From Paragordius varius (taxonomy: Eukaryota > Nematomorpha), in the NCBI GenBank assembly GCA_964247055.1, contig OZ176057.1, positions 186,001-250,000 on the forward strand: a DNA stretch of 64,000 bases, read 5' to 3'. The notes under the pieces were generated by a model. It saw only the letters and a list, made by a program, of their open reading frames with translations. It did not search any database and was not told where the DNA came from. The stretch's first letter is position 1. Every line of letters begins with the position of its first letter. Shown here piece after piece: positions 25,330 through 39,300 of this stretch. The position numbers and the translations under genes were made by a program.

Positions 25330-25685
25330 TTTTTTCAAATTTAATTAAATAATCAACAATCAATTATAACACGTCATATCAACATCATTTAGTATAATAG
25401 CTGACAATATAAACATAAATTTGATACAATTTAAAATCGATATTTTGATAACTTTACTTTTTAAGCTTGTCTACAACGAGCAATTATAAAGTTAAATTTT
25501 AATTTAATTATAAATTCTTGATTAAAAATCGTTAAAACTGTCAAATAAAAATTACTATCATGAAATCAATAGTTAACTTTATTGCTTTGATTGTATTTTC
25601 ATAGCTAAATTGAATATTTAATTTTACACGATCTAAGTATTATTAATTTTTATACGCTACTCTGAATGGTAAAAACAATTATATT

Positions 25686-26185
25686 TATGGTATATTTTCC
25701 GTTTAAATTACGGTATTTACACTTTTGTTTCGGTTAAATAAATATTTACAAATTTCTCGTTAAAAATAAAACATTTACTTACGGTTTACTCCTTACGGTC
25801 ACCAACATGGGCGTTTTAAACACTTTTCTAGTTAAATATTATTATAGGTTGAATGTTTAAAATATGGCTGATTTCAAGAATCTTACCCGGTTAAAATCAA
25901 TACAACTCACAACCTCGTATGAAAAAATATAATTATCCTAAAACACTGGGTAATTAAACAAGTGTTCAGCTTCATTTATATATAGAGAGTATAAAGATGC
26001 TTTGTTTTTTAATAATGAAAAGTTTCTGATTCCAAAATGAAAATTCAATCATAGATTAATGCGCCGACAGGGACTAGACCCTATTTTCGAAATAGTCCCT
26101 CAGTTTTAGTCCACCCATCAAATAGTTTTGTAAAAAAATGTAAACTCATAAACTTTTTTTTAAATCATTCGTGTACGCTTTCTGA
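25686..26185. other. AT-rich spacer, no gene seen
   Basis: No recognisable exon or element on either strand. Confidence 0.5.
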
Positions 26186-27275
26186 ATGCGACTATGGCGA
26201 CTAAGCCCTCTAAATTAAACCCTTTATCTAAACTTAACTATATCAAAAAATGGTGCCTTTTGAACAATGATGGGCTATGAAACACGCTTCGTCAAAACAT
26301 GTGGAGTTAGGTAATTATATTTTAAAACTTAATTTTATCTTATTTTTTGTTAGATCCTACAGATTATCGTCCTAACAGGAATTCAAATAAAACATTAATA
26401 GTGTTTTATAGTAACTAAAGACAAAAATATTTTCTTTTATAAAACCGCCATCCCACAACAATACTTTACCATAGCTAAATAAAAATGACCACAATATTCT
26501 ATCCGACAAATAATGTTTTATAGTAAAAAAAACCGACGCAATTTCCTTAACAATATTAATTCTTTTATACAATCTAAATAAATACCGCCAAGAGTCTATA
26601 CTAAACTCATTGATAAAATAAATATTGGAAATAAATTAATTTTTCGGGAATATGTATAAAATAAAATTCCATACTTTACAGTACCATTTTTGTTTGCCGA
26701 GACTTTCCACACATTGGGATAGGAAATACTAACATATAAATAAAATAAAAAATATATTCAACTGATAAATTATATATCAAATCAATCTCAATGAATAATA
26801 ATGTATCTGTAATGTTGTGATTCATTGCAGTAGGAGTCACTAGAAAGCAATATGTTATTGTAGACCTGTTTTCGAATAATTCCTTTATTTTTCACGTTCA
26901 CCTATTAGATGGGCCTATTAAAAACTAAAAAAACTGTTAAACGTGAGTTTAAAACCAAATGGAGCGCTAGAATTAAAGTTGTTAATGCCATTGTTGTGGG
27001 ATGTTGATTTGATAGAGCTAATAGAAGATACAAATATAAATATTTACTTCGGAGTGTTTTATATTATTTATAAAATATTTGTTTTCAGCATCAAATTGTA
27101 AGAATCGATAGGGGTCAACATAATTTTATAGACCCCAAAACAAATTTCAATATAAAATCTTAGGACATTTAATTATTAACTTTATAATTATTAGATATTC
27201 GGATCAACTTTGCGAGGATATAAACGCTAATTTATGTGATAACTTGGATGTTTCTATATCAACCCCTAGCTAAAC
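26186..27275 (+). other. Possible exons of an unrecognised spliced gene
   Basis: Several GC-richer open stretches on the plus strand look exon-like. MATKPSKLNPLSKLNYIKKW starts at 26186. DPTDYRPNRNSNKTLI follows a GTTAG acceptor near 26354. GVTRKQYVIVDLFSNNSF follows a TTGCAG acceptor near 26865. YSDQLCEDINANLC ends in PS* near 27272, after an ATTAG acceptor. I could not chain them into one frame with confidence, and no family is recognised. They may belong to one decayed or real gene, or be chance. Confidence 0.25.
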
Positions 27276-28179
27276 AAATAAAAATATTCTCAGAAGAATA
27301 AAGATTCTTGCAACATAAATTGGAAAGCCGATCTAGGCTCAGATATAATTCTAATAGATTCTGATATCAATTAACTGAGCTAACAACAGTTTAAAATATA
27401 GTTATATATTTATAAGTTTCAAATTAGATTTAAATAAAAGAGATCTTTTTTATACAATATATAATTGTGGGCTGTTACTCCTAAGTCGAAAAGATATCGA
27501 ACCTAACCGTTCGCACTTCTAACCTTTATAATCTCATATGGTGAAGATTTTCCGAATTTAAGGGGTGCTCAGTGCTACTCGCTAGTTGTGAACGTTCCAG
27601 CAACTCGAAATTAATTTTGGCATATGAGCAGGCGATCGACAATAGGTCAACAGGGTTTTTGACTTTGTTGAGGGTGTAAAAGAAAATTTAGCATCATAGC
27701 ATTTGATAAAATAAATAATTTTATTTAAAGCCAATATTTTTACATGTCAAAATTTATTTACTTTATTCTTTTTATACTAAAATAAATATCTTTTATTAAA
27801 AATGTTTTCTGGTTTTTGATAGTGGTAAATTATCAATCATATTTTCACACTCAACCATGTTAAGTGATTCAGATGAAATAACTCATCGTCGCCACATATG
27901 TTAAAATTAACTTCAATTCGCTAATGGCCTTTCACAACTGGCGACTGATGTTGAAATAGTTAAAAGTATTTGAACGGCACCCCCTAAATAGGGAAACACA
28001 TCTTCGCCCATTTATAAGAGTTAGAAAATTCTAACGGAATTTTAGGTTCTTATTAGGATTAACATCCTAGAATCACTAATTTCTATAAAAAATGTGAAAA
28101 TCCGTATTGAAAATTTGCCTATAGTATATAAATTTTATAATCTTAAAATATATGATTAACACTTGGATTCATTTTAGTT
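27276..28179. other. AT-rich spacer, no gene seen
   Basis: Nothing recognised. GC content rises slightly around 27490-27660 without a usable frame. Confidence 0.45.
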
Positions 28180-28714
28180 CTTCGATTCAAATTGGGGTAG
28201 TTGGATACACCAGGCCTGTTTAAATTCAAATACTATAAAAAGTATGAAAGGAATCAAAACCATGGCAATATTTTGCATTTATATCCATTAATAAACCGAA
28301 ATGTATAAAAAATTTTTATTCAAAAATACTTGATACTTATTTTAAAATAAAACCGAAAGGTAACTTTCGCCAACGTGACATGTGTCAAATTGTAAAATTA
28401 AAAAATAATACAAATTAAACCGCTTTTTCCATTTCATTCGATGTTAGATGTAATTTATATAAAAAATTACCTTTAGTTTTACCCTTAAAATTAAATGAAG
28501 AAGATATTTTGCAAAATTTTCAAAAAAAATGGCGTCGAAGTAGTTTAAGATGAAACTTTTTTTTCAAAACAAAATTTTATCAGGATATTTTGGCATATTT
28601 ATATAATTTTTATCAGGATAGAATCATAAATTTAAATTAAGACCGTTTTCTTCAGTAGTTTTTTAAAATAAATTTAAATTTAGTCTGGGGTATTTAGATA
28701 CCCTTGAATCGAAG
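28180..28714. repeat. Repeat with GGGGTA fold-back ends, copy 1
   Basis: Begins CTTCGATTCAAATTGGGGTA and ends with GGGGTATTTAGATACCC followed by TTGAATCGAAG, an inverted match of the start. The start and adjacent interior match, in reverse orientation, the block at 46471-46969 (for example GGAATCAAAACCATGGCAA versus its counterpart there). Non-coding; probably a non-autonomous DNA element. Confidence 0.6.
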
Positions 28715-30060
28715 TGTTACCTTGCGCGATAAAAATTAAAAAATTCTAACTTTTGATATCTAATAAAAATATTTTAAAAAAAATGCATACTTTTTTCGTA
28801 AACTTAATACTTTTAGTTCAGGTATACTTCAAAATATTTTAAGGCATGATGGAAACGGTATAAATGCTTTAAGACAATATGAAAAGCACTATTTTTATAT
28901 GATTCGATGTTGATAAACATTTCTATTACCTCACACTTTTTTAAAAATATTCGTGCTTCTTCAAATTTATGTTATATAAAGATGTGTTTTTTTCAGAATA
29001 ATGCAACAAAATTTTTAGGCAAACGAATATTTAAATCGATATTTTAAAGCGATAAAAATTTCGCTTAAATTTAAAAAGAAGGGTTTTTTCATATCTTAAA
29101 GCATTTTAGCATCACGACTCAAAATAGTATAGTTAAAGTATGAATTTTTTTAAAATTTTAGTTGATATTAAAATTTAGCATATATTGAAATTATTATCGC
29201 GCCCCGACTGTTTATAAAAGGAGCATTTTAGGAGAGCAAAAATTACTACTTTCGAACCCCTTTTGTAAATTATGTTTTGCTTTTGATATTAAATATTTTA
29301 GTGATATTTTGAAGATGAAGTCTCTAGCGTTCACCAAAAAATTTTATTAAAAAAATGTGGGCATTGCTATTTGACATGGTGCACTTACCATAAAAGTGTA
29401 AATAATATTCTTAAAACACTTGTATGAGCCATATATCAAAAATATGTATATATATATATATAATTTATATATACATACAACGTATACATACAGTTCGCGA
29501 ATATTATTTTATACTGGGCGATTTTTAACGCTTTGTATATTTGTGTGATGTTTTTGTTAAAGAGCTAACACAAAAAATTTCATATAGCATGTAAGTAAAT
29601 TTTATCATTTTCATATGCACAAACCTAAATAATTCTAACTTTCTTTTATATTTCGTAAGCCCCTAAACCAAAATTATATGTCAAAAAATATTTTTATCCG
29701 ATGTGAAGGTTATGCTTAAAACAATATAAACGCTTAAAAAATATTTTAATATATTGCAATATATTTTCGAATATTCGTTTAAAATCGTTGTTTTTAATAG
29801 ATAAGCAGTAGTTTATTTACAAAAAAAACTATTTTAAATAACAAAATAATTGAAAGAAATGATAATCAGAATTTTACTGATTTTTTTAAATAGTTTTTTG
29901 ATACTTTTGTGGCAAATCTTTTAAAATTTATCATTATTGCTACATTTCTCAAATTATATTTTTCTGAAGCATTTTTCTCTGATTTTAATATTATAAATTA
30001 AATTGTAATTTAAATTTTTAATCGAAATAAAAGAAAAATCATATTGTAGATTTTTTGCAG
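28715..30060. other. AT-rich spacer upstream of UQCR10
   Basis: No recognisable exon. A TTTTTTGCAG acceptor-like site at about 30051-30060, eleven bases before the UQCR10 ATG, suggests a 5'-UTR intron may end here. Confidence 0.4.
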
Positions 30061-30070
30061 TTTACACAAT

Positions 30071-30265
30071 ATGACTACATCTGCCATATCATTCGTAACG
30101 AACAAAATATTTAGACGGAGCTCATCGCTTGCTTTAATCATGGTGTGTGGAGGGATATGTTTGGAAATAGGAATTGATTCTTTATCTAATAAATTGTTCC
30201 GTGAACACAACAAAGGAAAGCTTTGGGCAGATATTAAACACAATTATGTTGCCAAACCAGAATAA
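30071..30265 (+). CDS. UQCR10: Cytochrome b-c1 complex subunit 9 (UQCR10/QCR9 type)
   Basis: 64 residues, one coding exon, the same size as the animal subunit. UQCR10 is a single-pass accessory subunit of respiratory complex III in the inner mitochondrial membrane. The order of features fits: a short polar N-terminus ending FRRSSSLAL, one hydrophobic segment (residues about 18-34, LALIMVCGGICLEIGID), then an amphipathic tail with LFREHNKGKLWADIKHNY. The GKLW-IKH-Y pattern is the family's most conserved stretch. It is convergent with PUS1: the two stop codons are only 84 bp apart, with AATAAA-like signals for both genes in between, so the 3' UTRs must be very short or overlap. Confidence 0.9.
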   Translation: MTTSAISFVTNKIFRRSSSLALIMVCGGICLEIGIDSLSNKLFREHNKGKLWADIKHNYVAKPE

Positions 30266-30349
30266 ACAGTTAGTTATCTATTGCAAATATATATTTATTT
30301 GTGTCTGTATGAGCATTTCAATAAATGGAAATCACTATTACTTAATGAT

Positions 30350-33300
30350 TTAAGCAAGTATTTTTAACCGCTTTTTTAGGGTTTGTAAAGGCGTTTCCAA
30401 AATTTCTTTAAAAGTCTCTTTTGACTTTGTTTGAGATTTGTTACATTGTACGTCTTGAACACTTTTTTCAGTTTTTTCTTTTTTTGTTATGAAATTATAT
30501 GGACCATGTATCTTTTCTCCGAGCGCTTCTGTGTTTATAACATTCCTATCACCATACAAAGCAAATTTTTCTGGCATAGTTTCAAGAGACCACTCAAAAA
30601 TTCTAAAAAATAAATTTACGAAAAAAATTAAACGTTTTATCGCGACTTTCCGTTTCCCAAATGTTGGAATAAACATGTTGCTCTCCAAATTGTTCAATGA
30701 CATCCTAAATTATAATTGATAACATATGTTACGATATAAATTTAAATTATCAAGAACGAGAAATCATAAATTATCTACTAAACCAAGGGTATCGCCGCAT
30801 ATGAAATGTATTAGGGCATTCATAATATAATTGATCAGTTTTAAAACATAAAACTGAAAATTGAAAAAACGGAATGTAACAATTTTACCAGCAGATTTGG
30901 ATAGACTTATTTAAATAAAATTGTTAAGAATTATCATTTTTAATAAAATTTTATGAGCATGTTTTTTGCAAAGTATGAATTCAAATTTTCTGGCAAAACT
31001 CAAAATCTCGAGGGTTTGCATGCGGCCCGCGTGTTTAAACAAACTATCATTTTTCAACCGAAACGCTTAATTTTACTTTCCACTTATGAATTAACTCTAC
31101 CTTATTCAATATTTTGTTTCAAATAAAAAATTTTAAAATTTTGAAAGGTATGTATAGTTATTCCCTTATAAAAATTTTAAAAATTGGTTTTCTTGTATCA
31201 ACCAAAATATTTAATCTAATAAAGCCAAAACTTGCATTTCAATAATGATTAACTGCTTAGATAAGTGGCCTTAATTACTTAAATAATAACTGAAAATGTT
31301 TGGAATTATAAAATAAAATATAAGGAATTATTTGCAACAAAGGCTGTCATTCATACTTTTTATATTTTAATTAATAGAAAATTAAGATGGAATATTGTAA
31401 TAAATATATTACACCTGTAAATAAATAACCCACCTAAAAAAATTTATCTTTTAGGTTTTGACTTGATATAAATGTTTTTATTGCATAAATGTGCTTTTTT
31501 TATAAAAGTCTAACTTTTTTAAATAGAGTTAATATCGAAATTAATTCACGGACAAAACGTAAAAAAATACAAAGACAAATATTTTTGGCTAAAATTTAAT
31601 TTTACTTTTGTTTATAACTTAAAGTATAAAAGGTATGTTGGTAACACAATTTATTATATATTTACGATTATAAATAAATGATTTATTTTTATGGGTTGAA
31701 TCAAGGTTTAAAATTTATGTATGGTTAATATTTTTTGCAAAAAATTGTCTTTAAATGTCAAATATGTTTTTTTAAATTTAATCTATATAAGTGTTCAGAT
31801 TTTTCAAATAACCTACATGAATGCAATAATATACTTTTTTAATTAGTGTCAACTTTATGAAAATAATTTTTACTGATAAAACTCCAAACAAATTGAATGC
31901 AAATATATTAAATCAGTGGAATGCAGTAAAATGTAAATTTAAATTCAATATTGAAAAAAAGTTACTCTAAGCAAATATAATATTAAAAAAGACAACCATA
32001 CTTTCCAAACCTTATATAATATTAAGTTATAAATATTAACCAATTATATCAGGCAAAAAATTGTCTTTTGTAATTTTTTAAGACATTAATTGTAAAATAC
32101 TATAATCAAACACAAAAAAAGTTAATACCTCATATTGATCAAAATCTATGCTCTGTTTAGTTGGGTCCTTTTCAAATTTTCGATTGTAATGTGTATAATG
32201 AACCTATGCAAGAGTAAAAAAATATACGGACTTTCTTTTTAACATAAATACTATTCATTTGAAACATATATAATTGGGTGTGCTATTAATTTAAATTTCT
32301 ATCACCCTATCTGTGTGTAATTTAAAATGTTAGGTTATAAATAAGATAAAACAAAAGTAATATAATATATGATTTCTACAAAAAATTGTCTTTATAGAGT
32401 AAAAATTGAAATTTTACGGACACGTATAATTCTAAATTTTTTTCTAAAAGATACCCATAGTTTTCCAAACTAATCATATTCCCACCATTTAATAACAAGA
32501 ATAAATATATAATTAATTATTTACCAATTTACATCTTTATTTTAAACTTCTTTGGAAAAAAAGAGTTAACTTTAAATTAATCAAGATTTAAAAAGTATAG
32601 TTGTCTTTTAGACAAAAAATATTTGTCTTTATATTTTTACGTTTTGTCCGTATTCAGTTTTTACTGTATTATTAAAAATTAAAAACATACTGACAATGAT
32701 TATCTTATGATTAAAATTTGTCTTTATAACTGAGAATATTACTTGTTTAAGAATTAGACCCAGGCCCGGGCATTTGGGAATAAGGCTTGAGTGAGGAAGC
32801 CATGCATTGTGAATGTAATTCAAATCGACTAATCCTCGGATATAAGCCATCACTAAACCTAAAAACACATTTTACAGTAAATTTATAGAAATAAAATAAA
32901 AGCAAAAAAATTTAATATGAAGGAAACCGTATGTATACCATTTAGAATTCAAATTCAGCCTCGAACAATTCAAATTGGCCCTAAAAATAAATTATGTGTT
33001 TTCGAACTAATAAAACTCATCATTAATACAAAATATATTCTTATTGATTAGTTTATAAGTATTTAAATATTATATTAATTTTGAAGAATATTTCATTTTT
33101 TAAAAATAAGTAATTTTTAATGTTAAAAAACACATAATTTATTTTAGGGTGATTTTGAATTGTTTGAGGGTGAACTTGAACTGTAAATGGTATATTTATT
33201 AAACATTTAAATTTACAGTAAAACTTAACTATAAAGTTATATATATATATATATATATATTTCAAAAAGACAACCTTACTCTTTCAAATGGTTTGGGATT

Positions 33301-36300
33301 CAATAAGAAATAGGAATGTACAGTAAAAAATTATAATTATACGTACAAAACGTAATAAGCAATTATTTTTTTCAAAAAATCTCTCTTATATTAATTAAAC
33401 CTAAATTTTTTAAAATATAACTTATGCCTTGCGAATGTGAATGTATTAATAATGTATTTTGGTAATACATTCAATATATTAAAATATAAAATACTCTTGT
33501 CTTTGCTTTTAAAATTTTACAAATGATAATTATGTGAATTTAGTAAATTTATATATATACATATCATTTACAGTTTAAGTCACATTTGAGCAATTAAAAT
33601 TCACTCTAATAAAAATAAATTAAGTGTTTTCGAACTAATATAACTAACTTAATAATAATATAAAATATATCTTTATGGTTATTATTTTTCGGTATTATTT
33701 AATTTAAAACATAATTTTATTTTTTAAAAATATATAAAAGGGTAATTTTAAATCCTAAAAATATAATTTATTAATGGTAAATTTGAATTGTTCGATGTTT
33801 AATTTGTAAATATTTTACTTCAAAACTCTTAAAAGCTTTAAAAAACCTCGAACTAGAAAATTCGTTCTTGAACATTACGAATTTACCATGAAAATATGAA
33901 TAGAATAGAATAGACGTCTTAAAAAGTCAAAAATTACCTCTTGTCTTTTCAGCAATTAAATTAAAAATGAATGAAATGCCATAAAGAAATAATCAACACA
34001 ATAATATATAAGTTAAATAAACTTAAAAGCAATTGTTTAATTTTTTAAATACAGATTTGAAATATGTAAGGGTTAAAGAATGTAAAATATTATATTTTAG
34101 TAAAAATAAATATTATCCGAACAAAACGTATCTTTATTTAAGACAATGCAAAGAAACAATCAATTATTCTTCAAAAAAAATCAAGTTAAATTAAATATTT
34201 GAAATTTACAGTAGTTGAAATTATATGGACAAATATTTTTATCTAAAATCCATACTTTTAAAAAATGTTTCCCATATAAGCTAGTTAGTTACAATTGTAA
34301 AATATAAAATTGTCTGTTATAACTTTATTTCCCATTAAAACAATGAGTTATATTGATATAAATCAAGATTTAAAAAGTATGGTTGTCTCTTAAAAAATAT
34401 TTGTCTATATATTTTTACGTTTTGTATTTATATATGTGCATTTTATCTATATTTTCAATTTTATTGTGATGCCAAAATACCAATTAGTGTTTTTAAAGAA
34501 TAATTTATACAAACAAGCTTAAGTAAAATTAATTATTATATATTTAGAGATGAGATATGTCTAAAATTAAAATACTTATTAAACCCCCCACGAGAAATTT
34601 AAAAATAAAATTGAATATTTTAAACTACAGTAAAAACTGAAATTATACGGTAAAAACGTATAAATAAAAAGACATATATTTTTTTCTAAAAGACAACCAT
34701 ACTTTTAAAATCTTGATTTATTTCAATATAACTCATTATCTAAATGAATGAATTGGAAATAAATATTATTAACACAATCAATTTCATATTTTATATATAG
34801 GAAATATTAAGGTTATTAAAAGTATGGGTTGACTTTAAAAATATACTTATCTTTATATTTTTACCTTTTTTCAATATATTTTCAGTTTTTACTGTAAAAA
34901 CATTAAAAATTGATAATATTTATAAAAAAACCAATCATTTTCCGGATTTGATGTAACATAAAACTTTGTCCCTGTATTGTAATGGTAACCCATTCGATTT
35001 GTGATTTAACGGAAGGACTTGAAACATCAGTTTTCATTATATAACGAATGCAGGAATTATCGCAATGTTCACTAAAATCAAAATTTTTATTATAAAAAAG
35101 CAGTCATATATAATTATATGTAATTTACAACCTGAACAATTCGAATTAACCCTTAAGGAATTCCAATTCACCCTCGAATAATTTGAATTCACCCTTAAAC
35201 AATTCAAATTCACCCTCAAACAATTTGAATTCACCCTTAAACAATTCAAATTCACCCTTAAACAATTCAAATTCACTCTTGAAGAATTCCAATTCACCCT
35301 CGAACAATATAAATTCACCCTTAAACAATTCAAATTTACTCTTGAGAATTCCAATTCACCCTCGAACAATTCAAATTAACCCTTAAACATTTCGAATTAA
35401 CCCTTGAACAATTCGAATTCACCCTCGAACAATTTCAATTCACCCTAAAATAAATTATGTGTAGTTTAAGATAAAAAATTACTTATATTTTTTTAATATT
35501 TAGAAATGAAAATTTTTGTTATAATCTCAAATTCACCCCAAGAAATTATATTTTTATTACCTATTTTTATATTTAGAAATAAATTTTTTTTTGAAATTAA
35601 TCTAATACTGTACAGTAAAAATTAAAAATATACGGACAACATGTAAAAATATAAAATAAATTTTTTTTTAAAAAGACAATGATACTTTTTATAACCTTAA
35701 TGTATTCTATTAAAATAGTTTAAATACTATCGTATAATAAGTAAATTGCTACATCTTTATTTCCTACTTTATAGATCCTTATGAAAATTAAGATTTAAAA
35801 AGTATGGTTGTGTTTTGAAAAAAAAAATATTTGTCTTTATCTTTTTTACGTTCTGTCCGTATATAATTTCAACTACTGTAATAGACTATATCATAAAAAT
35901 ATATTTCATTTTAGAGCTGAGTTATATTAGCTAGCCTGAAAACACATCATTATTTTTTAAGAGTGAAATTGAATCGTAAATATATATAAATTAAACAATC
36001 CTAAATTTACCCTTAAACCTTTTCTCAAATTAGCCCTTAAAATAGTTTTTGTGGGCTAATTTAACTCATTATTTACGGACAAAACTTAAAAATATATAGA
36101 CAATAATGATTTTCTAAAAGACAATCAACCATACATTTTAAATCCTAAATTTTTCCCATATAAGCTACTTGTTACAATTGTAATATATAGAATTAATTAC
36201 GTTAGTAATATATATCTCTATTTCAGACTTTGCCATTTAAATAAATGAGGTATATTGTAATAAATCAAGATTTAAAAGGTATGGTTTTCTTTTTGAAAAA

Positions 36301-39300
36301 AAAATGTCTTTATACTTTTACGTTTTGTCCGTATAATATCAGTTTTTACTAAAGCGGAAATCAAAAAAAAATCTCACCCATTTTCCAATAAAAAGGTAAA
36401 ATAAAGGTGACAGTCTTGGCATTTTAAGTGATAAAAATAACAGTAAAAATTTAAAAATACGAACAAAAGGTAAAAATCAAAAGTGATAAAAATTACAGTA
36501 AAAAATTTAAAATAAATACGGACAAACGTAAAAATCAAAAGTTATTTTTATGTCTAAAAGACAAAACCTTAATTATTTTTGCAATTTGGATTATTTATTA
36601 ATACCTAAAATAAAGATGGTCGGTGACAATTATATATTAAATAATTATAAATACAACAGAAACAATAGGGTTTAATGTCTTTTATAAAGGAACATTTGTC
36701 TTTTAGTATTTCCATTTCGTCCGTATATGTTAAATTTCTCCTTTAAAAAAATTTTCATTCTTAATATTGTAAAGTAGTGTGTTAAAAATGGCGTAATGAG
36801 ATAAAAATTATCAGCAATATGTACTTTGTTGTAGAGTAAAAATAATACGGACACAATGCAAATAAAAGACAACCATTCTTTTTTAAACTTTATCACTATA
36901 TATATTTACAATTTTAAAAAGGTATAATTGAATGTAATACCAATCTACATCTCCTGTATTAACAACTTTTCATAAATAAAACAATAAATCATGCATGGCT
37001 TAAAAAACTCTACTAAAAAATAAAACATTGAATTATGTTTTAAACTATTACGGTGTAAAAAAGTACTCATAAAATTATTGTCAATTTTAAATTAACATTT
37101 CGTCGGTGTATATCTAATTTTTATTGGCTTTTTTCATACGATAAAAAATATCAACAATTAGAGAATACTTGTTTGTAATTGTTAATATCAGAGCGAAAAA
37201 AACGAATAGAAAGTCATAAAAACGAAAACGAGATTTTTTTAGTTATATTTTATGACAAGTATGTATACCGTCCTGTAGTGAAATTGTGGAAATTGTGAGC
37301 TCCTTCGTAAATGTTAAATGCTTCTCTCACGCGTTTTAATGTTTCTTCTAAAATATAAAGTATATAGAAAAGGTAAAATTACAAATATTTTTATGGAAAA
37401 AACCCATATATATACCATTTACAATTCAAATTCACCCTTAAACAATTCATATTCACCCTCGAACAATTTAAATTAACCCTTGAACAATTCAAATTCCCCT
37501 AAAAAATTAAGTGTTTTTAAGCTAATATACCTCATCATTAATAAAATTTATTTATTTTTTTATAACATAGTTTATTATTTTTCAGTGAATTCTTAACTAT
37601 AAATAAAATATTTATATATTTTAATAAAAAATATATAGGTAATATTTAATATTATTTAAAAAAACACAAAATTTGAATTGTTTAAGGATGATTTTGAGCT
37701 GTTAAATGGTATATAATTAAAATCTAACAACTACTATACCTGATATCCTATATGTGTTTTGTTCCAATTTTTCAAGCTATATGTATAAAATACAGTAAAA
37801 ATAGAAGTTATACGAAAACGCAAAAATATAAAGGCAATATTTTTTTGTAAATATAAACTCAAAATTAAAATATAGAAATAATTGATAACACAATCAATTA
37901 TATATTATACAAATGTAAATTAATTTATTAATTTTTATAAGAATCAACGTTAAAAAAGAAATGGTTGTTTTTTGAAAAAAAAATTTTTTTATATTTTGTC
38001 CTATGATATACCATTAATTAACAATTCAAATTCACCCTTAAACAATTGAATTTAGCCCTTGAATTCAATTTTACCATCTAAAAAAACATGTTTTTTAATT
38101 ACAAATTCTTATATATATATTTAAAAATATAAAATATTAAAAGAATAATGAAAAATAATAAACTATGCCATAATTTCATATCTATAGCTTCCTGAAAACA
38201 TAAATTGTTCAAGGGTGAATTTGAACAAAGGTATATTAACATAAATCATAATTTGAAGAATTTATCTTATAAATCCAAAGAGTATACTTGTGAAAAAGGA
38301 ACGAAACCATAAGTAGGCATGAGGTATATATAAGTCCGATGTGAGCAACTCAGCTTTGAATTGAAGCCTTGAGTTACCCGAAAAATATCTAAAATGAACA
38401 TACAGTAAAGAAATTATATAAATGTCACCTAAAAACTAAAAAAGTAATTCTTATCAAAGAAAAAAAAGAAATTGTTATACTTTTTTATTTTTTACCATAT
38501 GAAAAACAACTATTTAAATGCTTAAAAAGATAGAATGTATTTAAAATTCTACATTTTTTGCAAACCTAAAAGATGTGTTGTCTTAATTAAAAATAATTTT
38601 TTGTAGTTTAAATTTTACATTTTGAATAATTTTATTAATAAATACGTGATTTTTAAGCCGTATTCCTTAATTAAATAATTTATAGTAAAATATTATATAT
38701 TATGAATAAATATATTTTATATAACATCGATACCTTGATTTCTTAAAAATATAAACTATATTTTTAATTTCATTTTGAAAAATTCTGGTTTTCGCACGCC
38801 TTCTACTTAATAAAGTAATATTTTCAGAATATAATTATAATTTTTGTGAAATAAAATTAAGTTTCAAAGTATAATTGTTTGTGTTTATTGAAAAAAATAC
38901 AATAAAAAAGAAAATATACAGAGGACAAAATGTAAACATATAAAGACAAATTATATTTAAAACACAACCCCATACTTCTTTTAAAACCTTAATTTATCAT
39001 AAATACAATCGTATAAAATAGAGCTCTAATTTTTGCAGTTTAAAATTATGACTTAAATTTTAATAAACTACAGTGTACATTTAAATTCAAACTATAGTAG
39101 ATGAATTCGCAACACAGTAGTGTATGGAAAAAAGTACAAAATAGGGAATAAACAATTATATCCTTTCTTTTTTCCATACACTCCTGTGTTAGAAAATCAC
39201 CCAACTATAGTGTTGTGAATTAAGCAACCATTAAAACATATACTGTAAGGTTTCAAAAAATATGGTTGTCTTTATAAAAAAAAATGTCTTTTTATATTTT

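Larger units (their letters stand above)
24821..25685. repeat. Unclassified ~865-bp unit, copy 1 (inverted partner at 63140-64000)
   Basis: The reverse complement of this block matches 63140-64000 over its whole length at roughly nine bases in ten or better, by eye. Homology stops sharply near 25685 and 63140, shortly after a TACGCTACTCTGAAT motif. At the other end it reaches the window edge in copy 2, so the true length is unknown. The unit carries a 74-codon ORF and two GC-rich hairpins. No terminal repeats or target duplication were found. Confidence 0.85.

Noticed and set aside
35037-35386. Repeat proteins of the NSPLNNS or FKGEFEL type on both strands
   Set aside because: Same cause: a 21-bp array with all frames open.
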